Origin: Copromyces sp. CBS 386.78
Taxonomy: Eukaryota > Ascomycota > Sordariomycetes > Sordariales > Sordariaceae
Assembly (NCBI GenBank): GCA_030685235.1
Contig: MU839189.1
Coordinates: 62,001 to 126,000, forward strand
Direction of reading: 5' to 3'
Length of the DNA: 64,000 nucleotides
Positions 12,701 through 25,879 of the stretch are shown piece after piece. Made by a program: the position numbers and the translations under genes. Below the pieces are notes generated by a model, which made no database searches, was not told where the DNA came from, and was given only the letters and a program-made list of their open reading frames with translations. Each line of letters starts with the position of its first letter. The first letter of the stretch is position 1.

Positions 12701-14456
12701 TTCGGATGTATAACCGATATCTCGCAGCAAAAGTGGGCCGAGGATTTCCAGAAACGAAGACGCGATGAGGCAGTTGAACTCAAGCGCCAACAAGAGAACT
12801 TCATCGACATCACCAGCCACGAAATGAGAAATCCCCTTAGTGCCATTCTTCAGTGTGCCGACGAAATTGCCTCGGGACTTAACAAGTACCGGCAAGAGGA
12901 TCCGGCATTCCGGGCGCCTGACACTTTGGAGACGCTGGTTGATAGCTGCTTGGAAGCCGCCAACACCATTTCCCTCTGCGCCAGCCACCAGAAGCGAATC
13001 GTCGACGACATCTTGACCCTCTCAAAACTCGACTCGCAACTCTTGCTTGTGACACCAGTCGATGTTCAACCAGTCCAGGTTGTAGAGGAAGTTCTGAAGA
13101 TGTTTGAAGCCGAACTCAACTCCAATGACATCAAGGGTCATTTCCAGATCGAACAGTCCTATCGCAATCTCGAAGTTGACTGGGTGAAGCTGGACCCGTC
13201 ACGCCTAAAACAGGTTCTCATCAACCTTATGACCAACGCCATCAAGTTCACCCAGGGCCGGCCGATACGGGCCATCACCATCAACTTGGGGGCCTCAAAA
13301 GATGTGTCGTCAGCCGGCCTTTCGTATTTCCCGCCACGGCATCCAGACCAAGACGATCTTACGGACGACGCAGAGTGGGCTACCGGCGAGAAGATCAATT
13401 TGCACTTGGCAGTTTCAGACACCGGGCCGGGTCTTGATGAGAACGAGAAGAAGATCCTCTTCCAGCGATTTTCCCAGACCAGCCCCCGAACCCACGTCCA
13501 ATACGGCGGCTCTGGGCTAGGCCTCTTCATCTGCCGGATACTAACCGAGTTGCAAGGCGGCCAGATTGGAGTCTATTCCGAGAAGGGCGAAGGAAGCACA
13601 TTTGCTTTCTATGTGAAAAGTCGTAAAGCGGAGAACCCGCAGCCGGTTCAGACTGTTGTCGACAACTCGATGTCCATACAGCCACTCCAGCAGCGTGTCA
13701 ATTCCCTAACTTTAGCTCAGATCAGCCACCGGTCATCAGGGTCAGCCGCATTTTCTCTGCTCGGGCACGGCCGGTCACATCCGGCACCTACCAGGACACA
13801 ATCTGCTCCCGCCCTCTCGGACGTCACTCAGACAAGATCCCTCGACGTCCTCATCGTCGAAGATAATTTGGTGAACCAGAGAGTGTTGCAACGTCAATTG
13901 CAATTGTCGGGGAATAACACGTTCGTGGCCAACCATGGCGGAGAGGCCTTGGTGGAGTTGAGCAAGTCTCGCTTCTGGAATCAGGAGATCGCTGCGACGG
14001 ACGAGGCTGCATCAGCTCTCCCGAAAAGTAACAAGAAGCCCGCAAGCGATGGTGGTACCGATGACGCCCCCAATGGTGAAGAAAATAACAAGAACATTTC
14101 TGTCATCCTCATGGACCTCGAAATGCCGGTCATGGACGGAATGAGCTGCACTCGCGAAATTCGTCGTCTAGAAGATGCGGGCGTCATTACGCGACATATT
14201 CCTATTATTGCCGTCACTGCGTACGCACGGCCTGAGCAGGTCGAAAGTGCCAGGGCCGCTGGTGTGGTAAGTTTTTTTTTTTTCCCCTCCCTCCGCCGAT
14301 CAGGGGTTTTTTCCGGGAAAAAAGAAAAGAGCGAAGGATTGTCCGCTGACCGATTTTTTTCCTGTGTAGGATGACGTCATTTCCAAGCCGTTCAGACTAC
14401 CCGAGTTGATACCCAAGATCGAAGAGTTGGTTCTCAAGTACGATGGAGAGCCATAG
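9731..14456 (+). CDS. dcc-1: Hybrid histidine kinase, DCC-1-like
   Basis: Two exons, 9731-14266 and 14370-14456, around a 103-nt intron (GTAAGT...TAG, phase 0); 1540 aa. The start is the first in-frame ATG. Residues 1-500 are mostly disordered. A PAS-like sensor module starts near residue 500, a second less defined (GAF-like) region follows, and a PAS/PAC lies near 880-1005. The HisKA box SHEMRNPL places the phospho-acceptor at His1030. The ATPase domain shows the N box (about 1166), DTGPGL (about 1231) and GGSGLGL (about 1259). The receiver domain begins at LIVEDN (about 1374), with phospho-acceptor Asp1462 in LMDLEMPVMDG and the conserved Lys1518 in SKPF, encoded by exon 2. There is no membrane helix, so it is probably cytoplasmic. 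Such kinases pass phosphate to the Hpt protein and then response regulators. The dcc-1 name rests on remembered gene order near tre-1; the family call is certain. Confidence 0.9.
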
Positions 14457-17400
14457 TGATGATCGAACGGATCGGGAACTAAGTTTGCTGTTGCGAAGCT
14501 TCAGTTGACGGCTCATTGAGTCCAATCATCTCCAGCTTCATTTCAACAGAGTCTCATGCTCAGAGTCATTGCGATGGTCGTTCGTTCTTGCGTCTCGGCT
14601 GCTATCTGGAGACAGGGTATTCCCAGTACCGCACAGTCTCCGTACCGTACGATTGGCCCAGACGAGGACGCCTGGGACGGAATGTGAAGCGTGCACGACT
14701 ACTAGGTCGATGCCCAGGGGGTAAAGATCTCCGAGGGATATACAGAGCACACGAGTACCAAGAGAGGAAGTGTCAGGAAGTAATTGAAAGGAGCGGAGCA
14801 CGCCAAGTTGTGTGTAATGGGGTTTCGAAGAGGTGTGACAACGAAGTCAGTAGCAAGGAGGACTTCGTTGGAATTGTGTGTTATCGTGCTTGCTAGTCAC
14901 CAGCTGGTACTGGCATAAGGAAGGAACGAAGGTCGAAAATGGGCGGATGAGCATACTTGTCGTTGCGGTTGCCAAGTGCGTTGTGTGGAAACTGGAAAGC
15001 AAATGGAAGGAAGCGGGGGACAAATGTTTGGATCTTGCACAAGCAGATGTTTATATACGATACCATTCATCGGCATGCTGGGGAATACATATTATGCGCA
15101 AACTGCCCATCCAAATCCACCCGTTGTGTATCTCTTGTTGGTTTTGTGTTTCCTTAGTTGTCTCTGTCTTAAATCTTCTGAACTGCGCTTGCACTGTACT
15201 TTTCTCTGGGAGTATTGAGCTCAAATGACTGCAAGGGAAAGCTCATGATCCTCATGACTCTCTGATTGATTGATACCCGATGAAGATGAGGGCATGAGCA
15301 TCAACATAACATCAAAATTGAGTCGTACGAGTCGAAATGACACAGAGGCTCTTTGTGCACTTGAACAGGATATAGGTCAGTCAACACACATTGGTCAAAC
15401 ATATCACGTACATGGTGATATCCAAGGAAGTGGTTTGTCAAGATGTATTCTGATGAACATGTTCTTTGTCCACTGCGAAAATATATAATCGAGTACGCAA
15501 TAACTTCACATTTCCAAACGTTCAAGAATTTCTTGGCTTTCTCACCTGATTTTCTCTTGTATTCCCTCTTCCCGTTCTAATCATCGCTTCACTCACTAGC
15601 CTTGTGTTCCTTCATAAGCCCTCGCCCTTCCCGAGTTATTCACATCGTAGCTTCAAGTTCCACAACTCAATCAAACTCATGCAGAAGGCTGTGTCAACCT
15701 CTAACCAGCCATTGGTACAAAATCTTTACCTGGTTAGCATTCTGATTACAGCTAGCTAGCCACCAGATCATTCTTCAAATTAGGATTCAACATCATGGAA
15801 GCCCGATGGATACTTCAGTTGATGGTCCAAAAGCATCGCAATCTGAATCCCTGGTTCATCAAGCGATTTAGTTATCAGAAGGTGGGGATCAAGTGAACAA
15901 GTAATCTGGTTAAGTTATGAGCAACGCTCCCCCAATTCATCCGTTCCTTCCGTACCCCGTGGAGAGTGTGTGTGTGGATGTAAGTAGGTTGCAGTTTCCT
16001 CCTGAGGTCCGTTACAGGCTTTCCTCCCGTCGTGATCCATCTCATTCATAGTTTCACTTCAGCCTTCGGCGACTCCTTCCATTTGTAATTAGCTTCCGTA
16101 CCTCTACTTATCTACTTACCTACCTCAACCTACAACAGGGAGTGACTACCGAGGAATATTGAACTGTCTGAGAAAACCTAACACATCTTACCAGACAGAG
16201 ATTCAAATCGCAAGTTCGTTGTGGACTGCTTACCGTATCCGGTTTTCTTCACATTCCGGCAACTTTTTCCTCATGTAGGTCTACCGCTTCCACTCACTCG
16301 ATTTGATTTCACTCAACTAGGTATAGCACCGGGTATAACTGGCTTCGACCAATCTTCTGCTGAGTTTATGCGGGTCGCGGGGTTTCTTGGGAACGATCCA
16401 GCAACAGAATTGGCTTGAGTAAAATCAAATCGAGTGAGTGGAAGCGGTAGCAGGCGAACTGGTAGGTGGTAGGTTCGACGTATCAACATCAGCACAGCGG
16501 AGGGTGTGGCTTGCCGCTTGGCCGAAGTGGTCACACAAACCGTTGATGGGGCTGGCTGAGGTGAGGGTCAGCGAAGCAAGCCTCTTGGCTTGGCTCTGCT
16601 AGGTCTGGCTCACCCGGGTACTTGTTTTTCTTCATGTCACTCGTCGGTAGCTCGTCCTTACCAGCAGATTTGATCACACCTGAGAGTCGCTTCACATCAA
16701 AACTAGATTGAGAAAGTGAAGTGGTCGTCGTGATGATGATATTTTCATCTTTTATGGCCGAGTGACAAATGAGTTATAAATTGGCCGAGATAACTGTAGA
16801 AGTAATCCCTGGCCTCTTCCCAAACCATTTAACGATGGTGCAAATAAGCTGAAGGTTCTCGCATATAGCCGTGACGTCTAGATCCTCAGGAGTAATCGCC
16901 AAGATAACCTTTGAACATCCGAGTGGTGTCTTGTATTGATATGTAGGTCCCACGAAATCGATGCTGATGTTAGACTAACACTCACTGGCGAGAATTATGT
17001 ACTGCGCAACGACACGGAAATGAATCTTCTTATCATCAGTCAGTCCTCGAAAAGTCTGTCGTAACCCTTCTTCTTTTTCAGTAGTGACTTGCGTTGCTTT
17101 CCCCCTGGAGGGATTTCCAGAGAGCACAAAGCCGAGAGTCGAGTTCAGTATCAGCCAGGCCAGTCGGTATCGAACAGCCCAGTTGGATGCCCGGTATGTG
17201 TTTCGCTCATCAGCCTCTGGGAGCCTGCTCAGCGAACAAAACTGTACGCGCCATAGCCCGTCCTGCACTTCTGCTTGGTGATGAATAATCCAGCTGCCGC
17301 TTCAATCTCGCTCATGGATGCCGCACATCGCCATGAGGACACCTTCAATCACGAAGCGATGAATCAGGGAGGGCAGAAGGTGGTGACAGATATTCCAATC

Positions 17401-17477
17401 AATATTGCATGTGCGGCTCTAGGCCTTCTCTCAAGCCACCCGGTGGCTACCTGTTGTACCCTCCTCTTGGGCCCGCG
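14457..17477. other. Intergenic, no gene supported
   Basis: About 3 kb between the kinase and the retrotransposon island. Short ORFs here are inconsistent between frames. It contains an inverted-repeat element at 16281-16450 (listed separately) and CTAC/CTTAC-rich tracts near 16095-16135. The sequence stays at normal GC right up to the LTR at 17483, so RIP has not spread noticeably into it. Confidence 0.5.
16281..16450. repeat. Inverted-repeat element, MITE-like
   Basis: Arms 16281-16316 and 16415-16450 are inverted copies of 36 bp that differ at one position, a C/T transition. The interior is about 98 bp. The arms begin CTACCGCTTCC. I see no clear target duplication. A small non-autonomous DNA transposon or a fold-back relic is the simplest reading. 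Confidence 0.6.
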
Positions 17478-17482
17478 GAATG

Positions 17483-17656
17483 TGTCAGATTTACTGGTGT
17501 GTGTTCTGGTTGATTGAACTGTCTAGAAACTGGCTGTGTGACTGATCCGCTCCAGAAGGTCTGGGGGGTGCTCGGGTATCCCGGAAATGCTAAGACTTTA
17601 ATTAGGTGACTGGGACTCGCCTCATCTAGTCGAGATCTCTACCCTATAATTTAATA
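17483..17656 (-). repeat. Copia 3' LTR (left)
   Basis: 174 bp, alignable without gaps to 37960-38133. All differences are C/T or G/A. The outer end TGTCAGAT is intact, while the inner end is RIP-mutated from CTGACA to TTAATA. Confidence 0.93.
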
Positions 17657-17689
17657 TACCCCCTTACTTATAGACCTCTTTTGCCTGTT

Positions 17690-20600
17690 TAAGGTTAAAA
17701 GTGAAGTTATTTACAGATTTTATATATATTCAAACCTAGTTTCTCATTTAGATCGTCTGGATCGATCTCTTCCAATCCCGGATTATCCTTCTTCCGGGGT
17801 GGTCTCTTTACTATATTTAAAAGCTTTTTGAACTTCCTATATTTTAGAATATTTAGTGCTTTTATTAATTTATTTGCTAGTATTAATTTCGTATTTAGAT
17901 ATTCGATTTTGAACGTCTTTTTAGTGAGGATCTTTTCTTTTAATTAGTATTTATAGATATTTATATATTTTATTTTAATATTAAAGGTAAGGGTTTCTTT
18001 TATAAGCGCTTTAATAGTTTGCTTATTATTGTATTGTAGAGTAGGGATGGGATTTTTTAATAGTTTTACCTTTAGAGCGGATATTAATTGTGTTATAAAT
18101 AGGGTTTCTTTAGTTACCTTTTTAATTACGTATAGTTCTACTTTAATTATCGAGGTTGTAATGGCGGTCTATTTAGTTGTACTTTAGTAGATTAAACTAC
18201 TATAGAGTTTAATTGTGAAACCCTATAAACTTTTTTAATTATTTAAATTATTTATAAACGAAGTATTTAAAGTTATTTCTAATTGGTTGCTATTATTGAA
18301 ATATAGTATTTAAATTTTAGTAGTTCGAAAGTATTATATTATTTTTTCCTTAGTTGTTAAATGGGTAGGATTGGGATTATAATTATATTGTGCTAATTTG
18401 CTTGTTGGGAATACGATATTTAGTCGAGTGTTGACTGCTATATATAGTAGTAAGCCTACGTTAATTTAGTAGGAGTGGATTTTTGTATAGTTGGTAATGC
18501 CTTTGTAGGGAATTAATTTTATATACTTTATAGGTATTAAAGTGGGTTGAAAGTTGGATTTAAATAGTTTGGAGATTTTTTCGATATAGGTTTCCTATAA
18601 TAGTTAGATTTTTTTCTAATTTTGATTACGGATAATTTTAATATTTAGAAATTATTAGAGTTCGTTTCTTCCTATAAGGTAATATTTCGATTGTAATTCT
18701 ATAATATATTTATTAATTTTTTCTATTTTGTTTTTATTAAATATAAATATAATATTATTAATATAGTAGAATATAAGGATGCTGTTCTTCTTTATAATAT
18801 ACGGATTTTTAGGGATTGCTTCGAAGTTTATAGATTTAAACGTACTACTAAATTCCTTTTACTATAATAGAAGTATTTATTATAGATTATATAATATTTT
18901 AATTAATTTGAAGATTTTGTTAGGGATTTAATATTCGGGAGGTATATGTATATAAATCTCTTTATTGAAGTATATATTAACGAAGGTATTAATTGCGTTA
19001 TATTAGATTAGTTCGAGGTTAAATTTTATAGTGAGAGCGATAATGGATTTGAACGATTTTTTTATTAGGGTAGAAGTGTATGTATTTATATTATTTTTAT
19101 TCTATTGATTGCTTCTTATAACGAGCCGTACTTTATATTTATTGAACGTCCTGTTCTTATTAAATTTATAAATGTATATTTATATATAATTGAGAATTTA
19201 TTTACTTTGTAATTGCGGTATATTCCTACTAACCTTAATCTATATTTTTTTTATAATTCTATAGATAGGTCTTTTCTACTTCTTTAAAGAGTTGGCCTAG
19301 TGAATAATTGTTTAAATCGCTATAATATTTAGGTATAGGGGGTAGATTTCGTTAATATATTTTATTAAATTGGTTTGGTTTAGTAATTAGCCAATATACT
19401 TCCGCCTTGGTAATAATTTTCCCTATCGTTTTGAAAATTGGTTGGGATAGTTTTTTAATGTTAAATACGGCTTCCTAGGGTTTTTATTAATATAAATATT
19501 TATAGATTATTTAGTCTATTATATAATTTATATTAAATATTATTAGTAGGGTTAATAGAGGCGACGGATATATATTTATAATATATTCGATAAATATTTT
19601 ATTTGAAATATAGTACGGATTAATTCCTTTTTATAATTGACCGTCCTCCTCTTAGGAGGTATTTTAATTTTATTCGTAGTCTCTATTTAGTAGGTTTAAT
19701 AGTAATAATTTAATATTACTATTATTAATATCGTTTTGTAGGCTATAGCCTTTTCTTTCTAATAGTTTGGATACCCTTAAGGATTGATTATATAGTTCGT
19801 CGAATTTACTAAATAAATCCGCTAGTTCCTAGCTATTGATTTATAGGTCTTTTTTTAGCTTTTTAAGATTTGGGTTATATATAATCTCTTTATTAAAGAT
19901 TATATTTCTAATTTAGATGATCCGGTTTGTATACGGATTTTATATATAGTAGATTAAAGTTATTAAATAACTGATGAGGAAATTTATTTATATTTTAGGT
20001 AAATATTTTTAACGCCGCTTTTTTTTCTTTTAAGTAATATTCGTTATTATAAAGGCTTTATAATTATAAATTTTAAAGTGATTTAAATCTAGTTTATATA
20101 CTTTTTAATAATTGTATTATTAAATAATATAAATATAAAACCATTTAAATAGGGATTTCTAATTATAAAGGTACTAAGGGGATTTATTAATGAAATAGAT
20201 AATTGCGGTAGTAATCTTTAGCTATAAATCGATTAGAAATTTCGAGCTTGTTAATATAGTATTGTATTTTTCTTTGATTATATTCTTTAAATACTTTGCC
20301 CTACCGTTCTATATTTATATATTAAGAATAAAGGGTTTAATTATTGTTCTTTATTGTAATAACTTTTATTGGATTTTATTATTTATAAATTCGTTATTAA
20401 ATTCGAAGGTTTTAATGCTAATATTATATTGTTGTTTAAGTATATTAATATAGGATATTAGTGTAATAGTAATAGTGACTACTTAACGATTAAATAAATA
20501 GTAATCTTAGATATAACCGGACTAGCGGTATATAATAAGGAGGAGATATTTAATTCCGTTATTTCCTTCGTTAAATTCGAGGAAGTCCGTTATAAATCTT

Positions 20601-21583
20601 TCCTTTAGTTTATAGCTGCGGTTTTTAGGTATCCGGTGAACTTGTCGTTTAATTTTTACTATAGTGTATGTATCGTATTTGATTAATAGTATACTGCGGA
20701 TCCGTACCCCGTTAACGTTCTATAAATAGTCGAATATTTGTAGTTTTAGGTACCCGAATTGTAAATGCTAGATATTTGCTATCTATTTAAATCGGCGTTA
20801 AATATATAAAATAATTTCGTATTGATATATTATAAATAATATTTTAGTAAATGAGAGAGGGATAGTTTTTATAATTATTTGATTGTGAATAGTGTTTAAA
20901 TAATAAAAGAATAATTTATTAGCTTTCTTTAAATAATTATTAAGAGGGCGATAATTTTAGTAGAAACCCTATTTTCGTAATTAGATAAAGGAGATGAGAT
21001 TAGTAGCGAAATTAGGGTAGAAGGCGATTTCTTTTAATTATAGTTTTAGGGGACTATTTTTTCCTCTAATAACGACGTTAATTTCCTTAAACCCTTTAAT
21101 TGCTATTTAGGTATTTTTAACCTATATATAATTATTTAGATTAATATAATAGAAGTAAAGGAAATGAGTAATTTTATTGAAAATATAGAGCGAATTATTA
21201 AAATCGAGAATCGCTAAGTTTTTAAGGGGGTAAATCTCTTTTTTAATTTAATACGCCCTGCTAATTTAAAAGGTTGTTCTATAGGTAATATTACGATTTA
21301 TATTTACGTTAGATAGTTATACGTTTTCTTATTTTTTAAGTACTTTTTCCTCTCCGCTATTTTTAATTATAATATGCTTTACTTCTCTAGTAAACTTTAG
21401 GTCTTTTATAAAGTTTTTTTTAACAACGCAACGGGTATAGGGGTTTAATTTAGTAACCTTTTTGGGTTTAGCGCTTAGATTAATATATTAATATTTTTTA
21501 AGGGTATATAGGGAGATTAAATCTCTTATACGTTTGAGATTCGGATGTATTTAATTAGTACTTTTTTTTCCTAAATGTAATGC
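17690..21583 (-). pseudogene. RIP-degenerate copia pol (integrase, reverse transcriptase, RNase H)
   Basis: On the minus strand the copia reverse transcriptase catalytic motif YVDD appears near 18751-18768 as a RIP-mutated form with Asn in place of Asp. It is preceded by an ILIFY-type strand and followed by the family landmarks LGRNEL and VGLLLYIAVNTR. The RNase H end, with a KTFKIEYLNT...ADxLTKAL-like motif, lies near 17700-17980. Integrase should occupy roughly 20-21.3 kb but is too mutated for motif reading. Stops are dense and transition-type. The plus strand here is T-rich and G-richer than C. Confidence 0.75.
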
Positions 21584-21588
21584 TTTTA

Positions 21589-21935
21589 TATTAGGGGAAT
21601 TCTGGGCAGATGCCTGGATGACCCGCTCTATCTTGGCATACGCTCATTTAAGCGGTCTATACTATATAAGAGTGCTCCCTAATCAACCTCCGTCAAGGTT
21701 AACTAGATTATTAATTTATATTATATTAACCTAACGTCTACTTTACTTACATTCTATAAAGTCGTATATAAAGTCCTAGGTTGAGGCTTTCATTAATATT
21801 GCCTTACGCTTCTTTTAATAATACTATCGCCTATTATTATATATTATTATTTTATCTAATAATTAATCGCATTCTTTACCTTTTATTATTATTATTATTT
21901 ATAATATCACTTATAAAGACTCTTTTCGCGTAATA
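21589..21935 (+). repeat. Gypsy 5' LTR
   Basis: 347 bp, matching 36486-36832 with transition differences only where I compared them. It contains the conserved stretch AACCTAACGTCTA. Confidence 0.9.
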
Positions 21936-23989
21936 AGTAGTACTTATAGTTTAATTCAAACCGACTTTATTATTCCCTTCTCTTCCTTTCGTAAAGGGGG
22001 AGATTATAATTCCTTATGATAATTTTAATAATGATTTATTAAATTTATTACTATTTATTCGATTTATTCGAATTAACCTCTTCAATATAAAACCCTTTTA
22101 AATAGTACTTTTACCCCTTTCTTTACGTACTTTATTTATTTAAATCTAATAATTAGCTTTTAAAATAACCGAAAATAATAATAAACCTAAATTGGCCTTT
22201 AAACTTTAAAATAATTAAATTACTTATAAAGTATATTAAATTTATTAATTCGTTATTAAATAACTTCAAATTTATTACGAAGAATATTTTATTATAGTAG
22301 CCGGTAATCTTATTATTAAAGTTGTACAATTTTATTTTAAAGAAGACGGTTATATTAGAATTAATGAAAATTAGCCTAAAAAATTTATTGTTAATAATTA
22401 TAATAAAGGTTAGGTCGTCGACTATAATATAGTTAATAAAGAAATAGTATTCGTCCTACGTAAATATTGTAATTTAATTAATAATTATTTAGTCTTAATT
22501 TATTAAATTTAGTTTTTCGGAAAAATAAATAAATAATTTATATAGTTAAAGAAAAAGTATTAATAAATTTTTTATGTAAATTTGAAGAAGGAATGTAAAA
22601 AAGTAAAAGAAATTATAAAAGTAAAGATAGACTAAGTTTAATTATTATTTCCCCTGCCCGCTCTTTATAATATAGGCGAAGATATTATTAATATTATTAT
22701 TTGTATATTAATTTTTAAAAGTATTAATGTTTCTTCTATTATTAATTCTTAAAATCCTAACGATCCTAACTTTTTTAATATAATTAAAATAGTCAATACG
22801 TTATTACTTCCGCCGGCTCTTACTAAAGCTTCTATTATTATAGCCGACGTATTGCCTATTTAATTAATTGAAATTTACGTTCGCCTGCTCTCGCCTACTG
22901 AATTTATTATTTCCTACGTAAATTCAGTAGTAAATACCGCCGCCACCCTTATTAAAAAATTTGTTATTAATTTTATTACGAAGGTTTTTATAAATATAGT
23001 ATAAATAAAGGTATTAATTCGATTTGCGTAAAAGTAATAGTAAAATTGTATAAATTAATTACCGGAACCTACTATAGCCGATAAATTTCCTATTTATTTT
23101 ATTAATCCTATTTAAAATACTTTACGCCTTATTAGAAATAATGTAAAGTTAGGGTTTGGCCTTATAGCTCCTATAACCGTATAGCGGTATCCTAATTAAT
23201 TTTTTAATTATATAATAGTAAATCGGTTTTAATATTCTAATATTTCTAGTTTTACCGTTAATTTTACTATAATTAGTACTAAGAACTTCTAAGATGCTAC
23301 TAATTTTATAAATTGTATAAAAAAATTTCGGATCAATTATATTAATTGTTAATTATTAATTATTAATTTTAATTATTTATTTATTTATGTACGTATTAAT
23401 AATTTTCTATTGGTTATAAAACGTTATAGCTTAATTTCTAAAAACGTTGTTAATAATAATATAATTCCCGAGGAGATTATTAAATAGGATTAGTAGTTTA
23501 TTAATAATAATAAAGCCGAAAAGTGTAATTATTAAATTGAATAATGTACCCGCTTTATTAAATAAATTAATTAAGTTCGACTAGTTTAGCGAATGTTAAC
23601 CCCGGCGTTTAAGGCTTTTATTTAATTTACTTCTATATAAATTTCTTTAATTTATATTCTATTAATTTAATTTATTAATAGTTAATTTATTCCCGTTTAA
23701 TAGGGTTTCCCTCTATTATGTTTTAATAACCGTTAAAGTACTCCTCCTGGTAATAAATAGCGTACTTTAATATATTTCGTCGATAATTTTTCCGATTCTT
23801 CCTATCCGTTAAAAGAGGCTAATAATATTAGTACTATATTAGAAAATGCCTTTCTCTTTAATAATATATTCGAAGAGATTTATATTCGTATTACCGAATT
23901 TAAAGAGTGCGAAAACGGAAGATCGATTATTTTAATTAGTATTATTAATAATAAATAAATTTAGTAGAAATCTTTTAACGTCGGAATAT

Positions 23990-25293
23990 TCTACTTTAAC
24001 GCCCTTAAAAATAAGAAGCGCTATAGAATTTATATAGACGGTAAAATTAATATCTTTATTAATTACTACTTATTTATTAATTTATTCGAAAATTCAATTT
24101 TAATTTATATTAAACGATATAAAGTAATTATTAATAATTTTCAATATTTATTGTATAGTATTACCCTTTTTTAATAAATTAGTATACTTTTTTAGAATAA
24201 ATGTATTAAATTTAGTAATAATTTAGGTAAAATTGTCGAAGCCTTTTACTGTATTTTTGGGATTAAATCCGATTAAGTATAGAAGTAATTTAATACTTAT
24301 TATTATACTATTAAATTTAATATAAAAGGCGATTTAGCGTTATATAATTTCTCTATAGAATTATTTAAATACGTACGATTATAAAGTAATTTAATTAATT
24401 TTTAATTATATATTCGTCTTTAGAATAGTTTATACCCTAAATTAAAGTCCTATTACATTAAACCTACCCCCGGATATATTTTTAAATAGTATATTAATAA
24501 TATTAAAGAAAAAGTTAATTTAATTTGGGGTAAATTTATCGATTTTACTAAAAGTCCTCGCTCAATTTACTTAGTTTTTAATAACGACCTTGAAAACGTA
24601 GCCGAATTAAATATTATATTTACTGTTTACGCTAGGTTTTAAGGTAAAAATAAAGGAATATATAAAAAAGATTTTTTTCCGAATAATAATGGGTTTATTA
24701 AAAGAAATCGTCCTAGATTTCTATTTTGGAAGATTGGCGATAATTTTAATAAATCCGGTGCCGTTAATTCGGGTAATTGTTATCGATATATTAGGAAGAA
24801 ATTTGGTAAATAAATTAAATTTCGAAATGGTTGTTATATTTATATTAATAGCGTTATTATTTTCGAAGACGAACTTAAGGTAAAGGATAAAGTTAATTAT
24901 ATAGAAAATTAAAGTTATTATTTTATAAGTGATTTTAAGGAAGAAGTAATTAAATTTAATATAGATAATTCCGCCGTTAAGTATAATAATACTTTTTCTA
25001 TTTATTTTATTAGTTCCCCTATATTTTATATTAATATATTTAGTAATATATTTTAGGCTTTTACGACCCCGATATTAAGCTATACGATTTCTACTATTAT
25101 TATTAATACTGTACCTATTGTAAATATTAAATATAATAATAAAATTAAATTTTTATCGTTAAATCTATTATTCGATTCTAATTTTACTATAATTCTTAAA
25201 TGTTTAGAAATAGTTTAAACGTTTTATAAATCGTCTAATCCCTCGTTTAAAGTTAAAAATACTTCGCTTAAATTTTTTTAAAAGGTTTTAAAT
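23990..25293 (+). pseudogene. RIP-degenerate gypsy gag-like region
   Basis: One plus-strand frame can be followed across this stretch if TAA/TAG stops are read as former Gln or Trp codons. It is rich in Lys, Asn and aromatic residues. It lies between the 5' LTR and the protease, where gag belongs. I find no clear zinc knuckle. The Mutator-like insertion at 25294 interrupts it. Sequence from 21936 to 23990 is similarly mutated and I cannot fix its frame. Confidence 0.45.
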
Positions 25294-25367
25294 AGAGAAT
25301 ATCTTTTCGCACCGTCATAAAAGTCTTCCGGCACCGTCACCCCACCCATCCCGCGCGCCAAGCATAC
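25294..25367 (+). repeat. MULE left terminal inverted repeat
   Basis: 74 bp, inverted copy of 28753-28826 with two transition differences. It remains GC-rich although the adjoining interior is AT-rich. Confidence 0.92.
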
Positions 25368-25879
25368 GCTAATATACCCCAAAATTTTTAAGCCAATTAA
25401 ATCGCTCGCATCTATTCTAAATCTCCACAACTCCTATTCTTAACGTCAACAAACCGTACCGCGCCCGCCAAGCCCCCAAATTACAACCTATTATACGTTT
25501 AAACCCCTATACGTACCAAATTTCGTAACCAATAATCTATCGTTACACTTAGCGATTTGCAGGTATTGTTGCATCGCATCGCTTCTTCCACTAAACCTCT
25601 CACATTATTACTCCTATTTACGAAATTAATCTACTATATCGCGCATTAAAAAATATTACTAAATAAATAAACCGCTAGCATTTATTAACGGTAAAAAATA
25701 ATCTATTATTTTTTCAATAGGTTTCCCTAACTAATCGTAACGCAAATAGCCGATACAGCGACCTAACCGACGGGCGCACGCAACTGTAGCGCCCCCTTTA
25801 ATTAAATAATCGACTTCACTCTCGTCGACCCTAATCTAAAACCCTCAATAGACGATACCCCAATCGAGCCCAGCAAACC

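Noticed and set aside
21985..22005. Second purine tract resembling the gypsy polypurine tract
   Set aside because: It lies just inside the 5' LTR and is similar over about 18 bases to the true tract at 36475-36485, but no LTR follows it.
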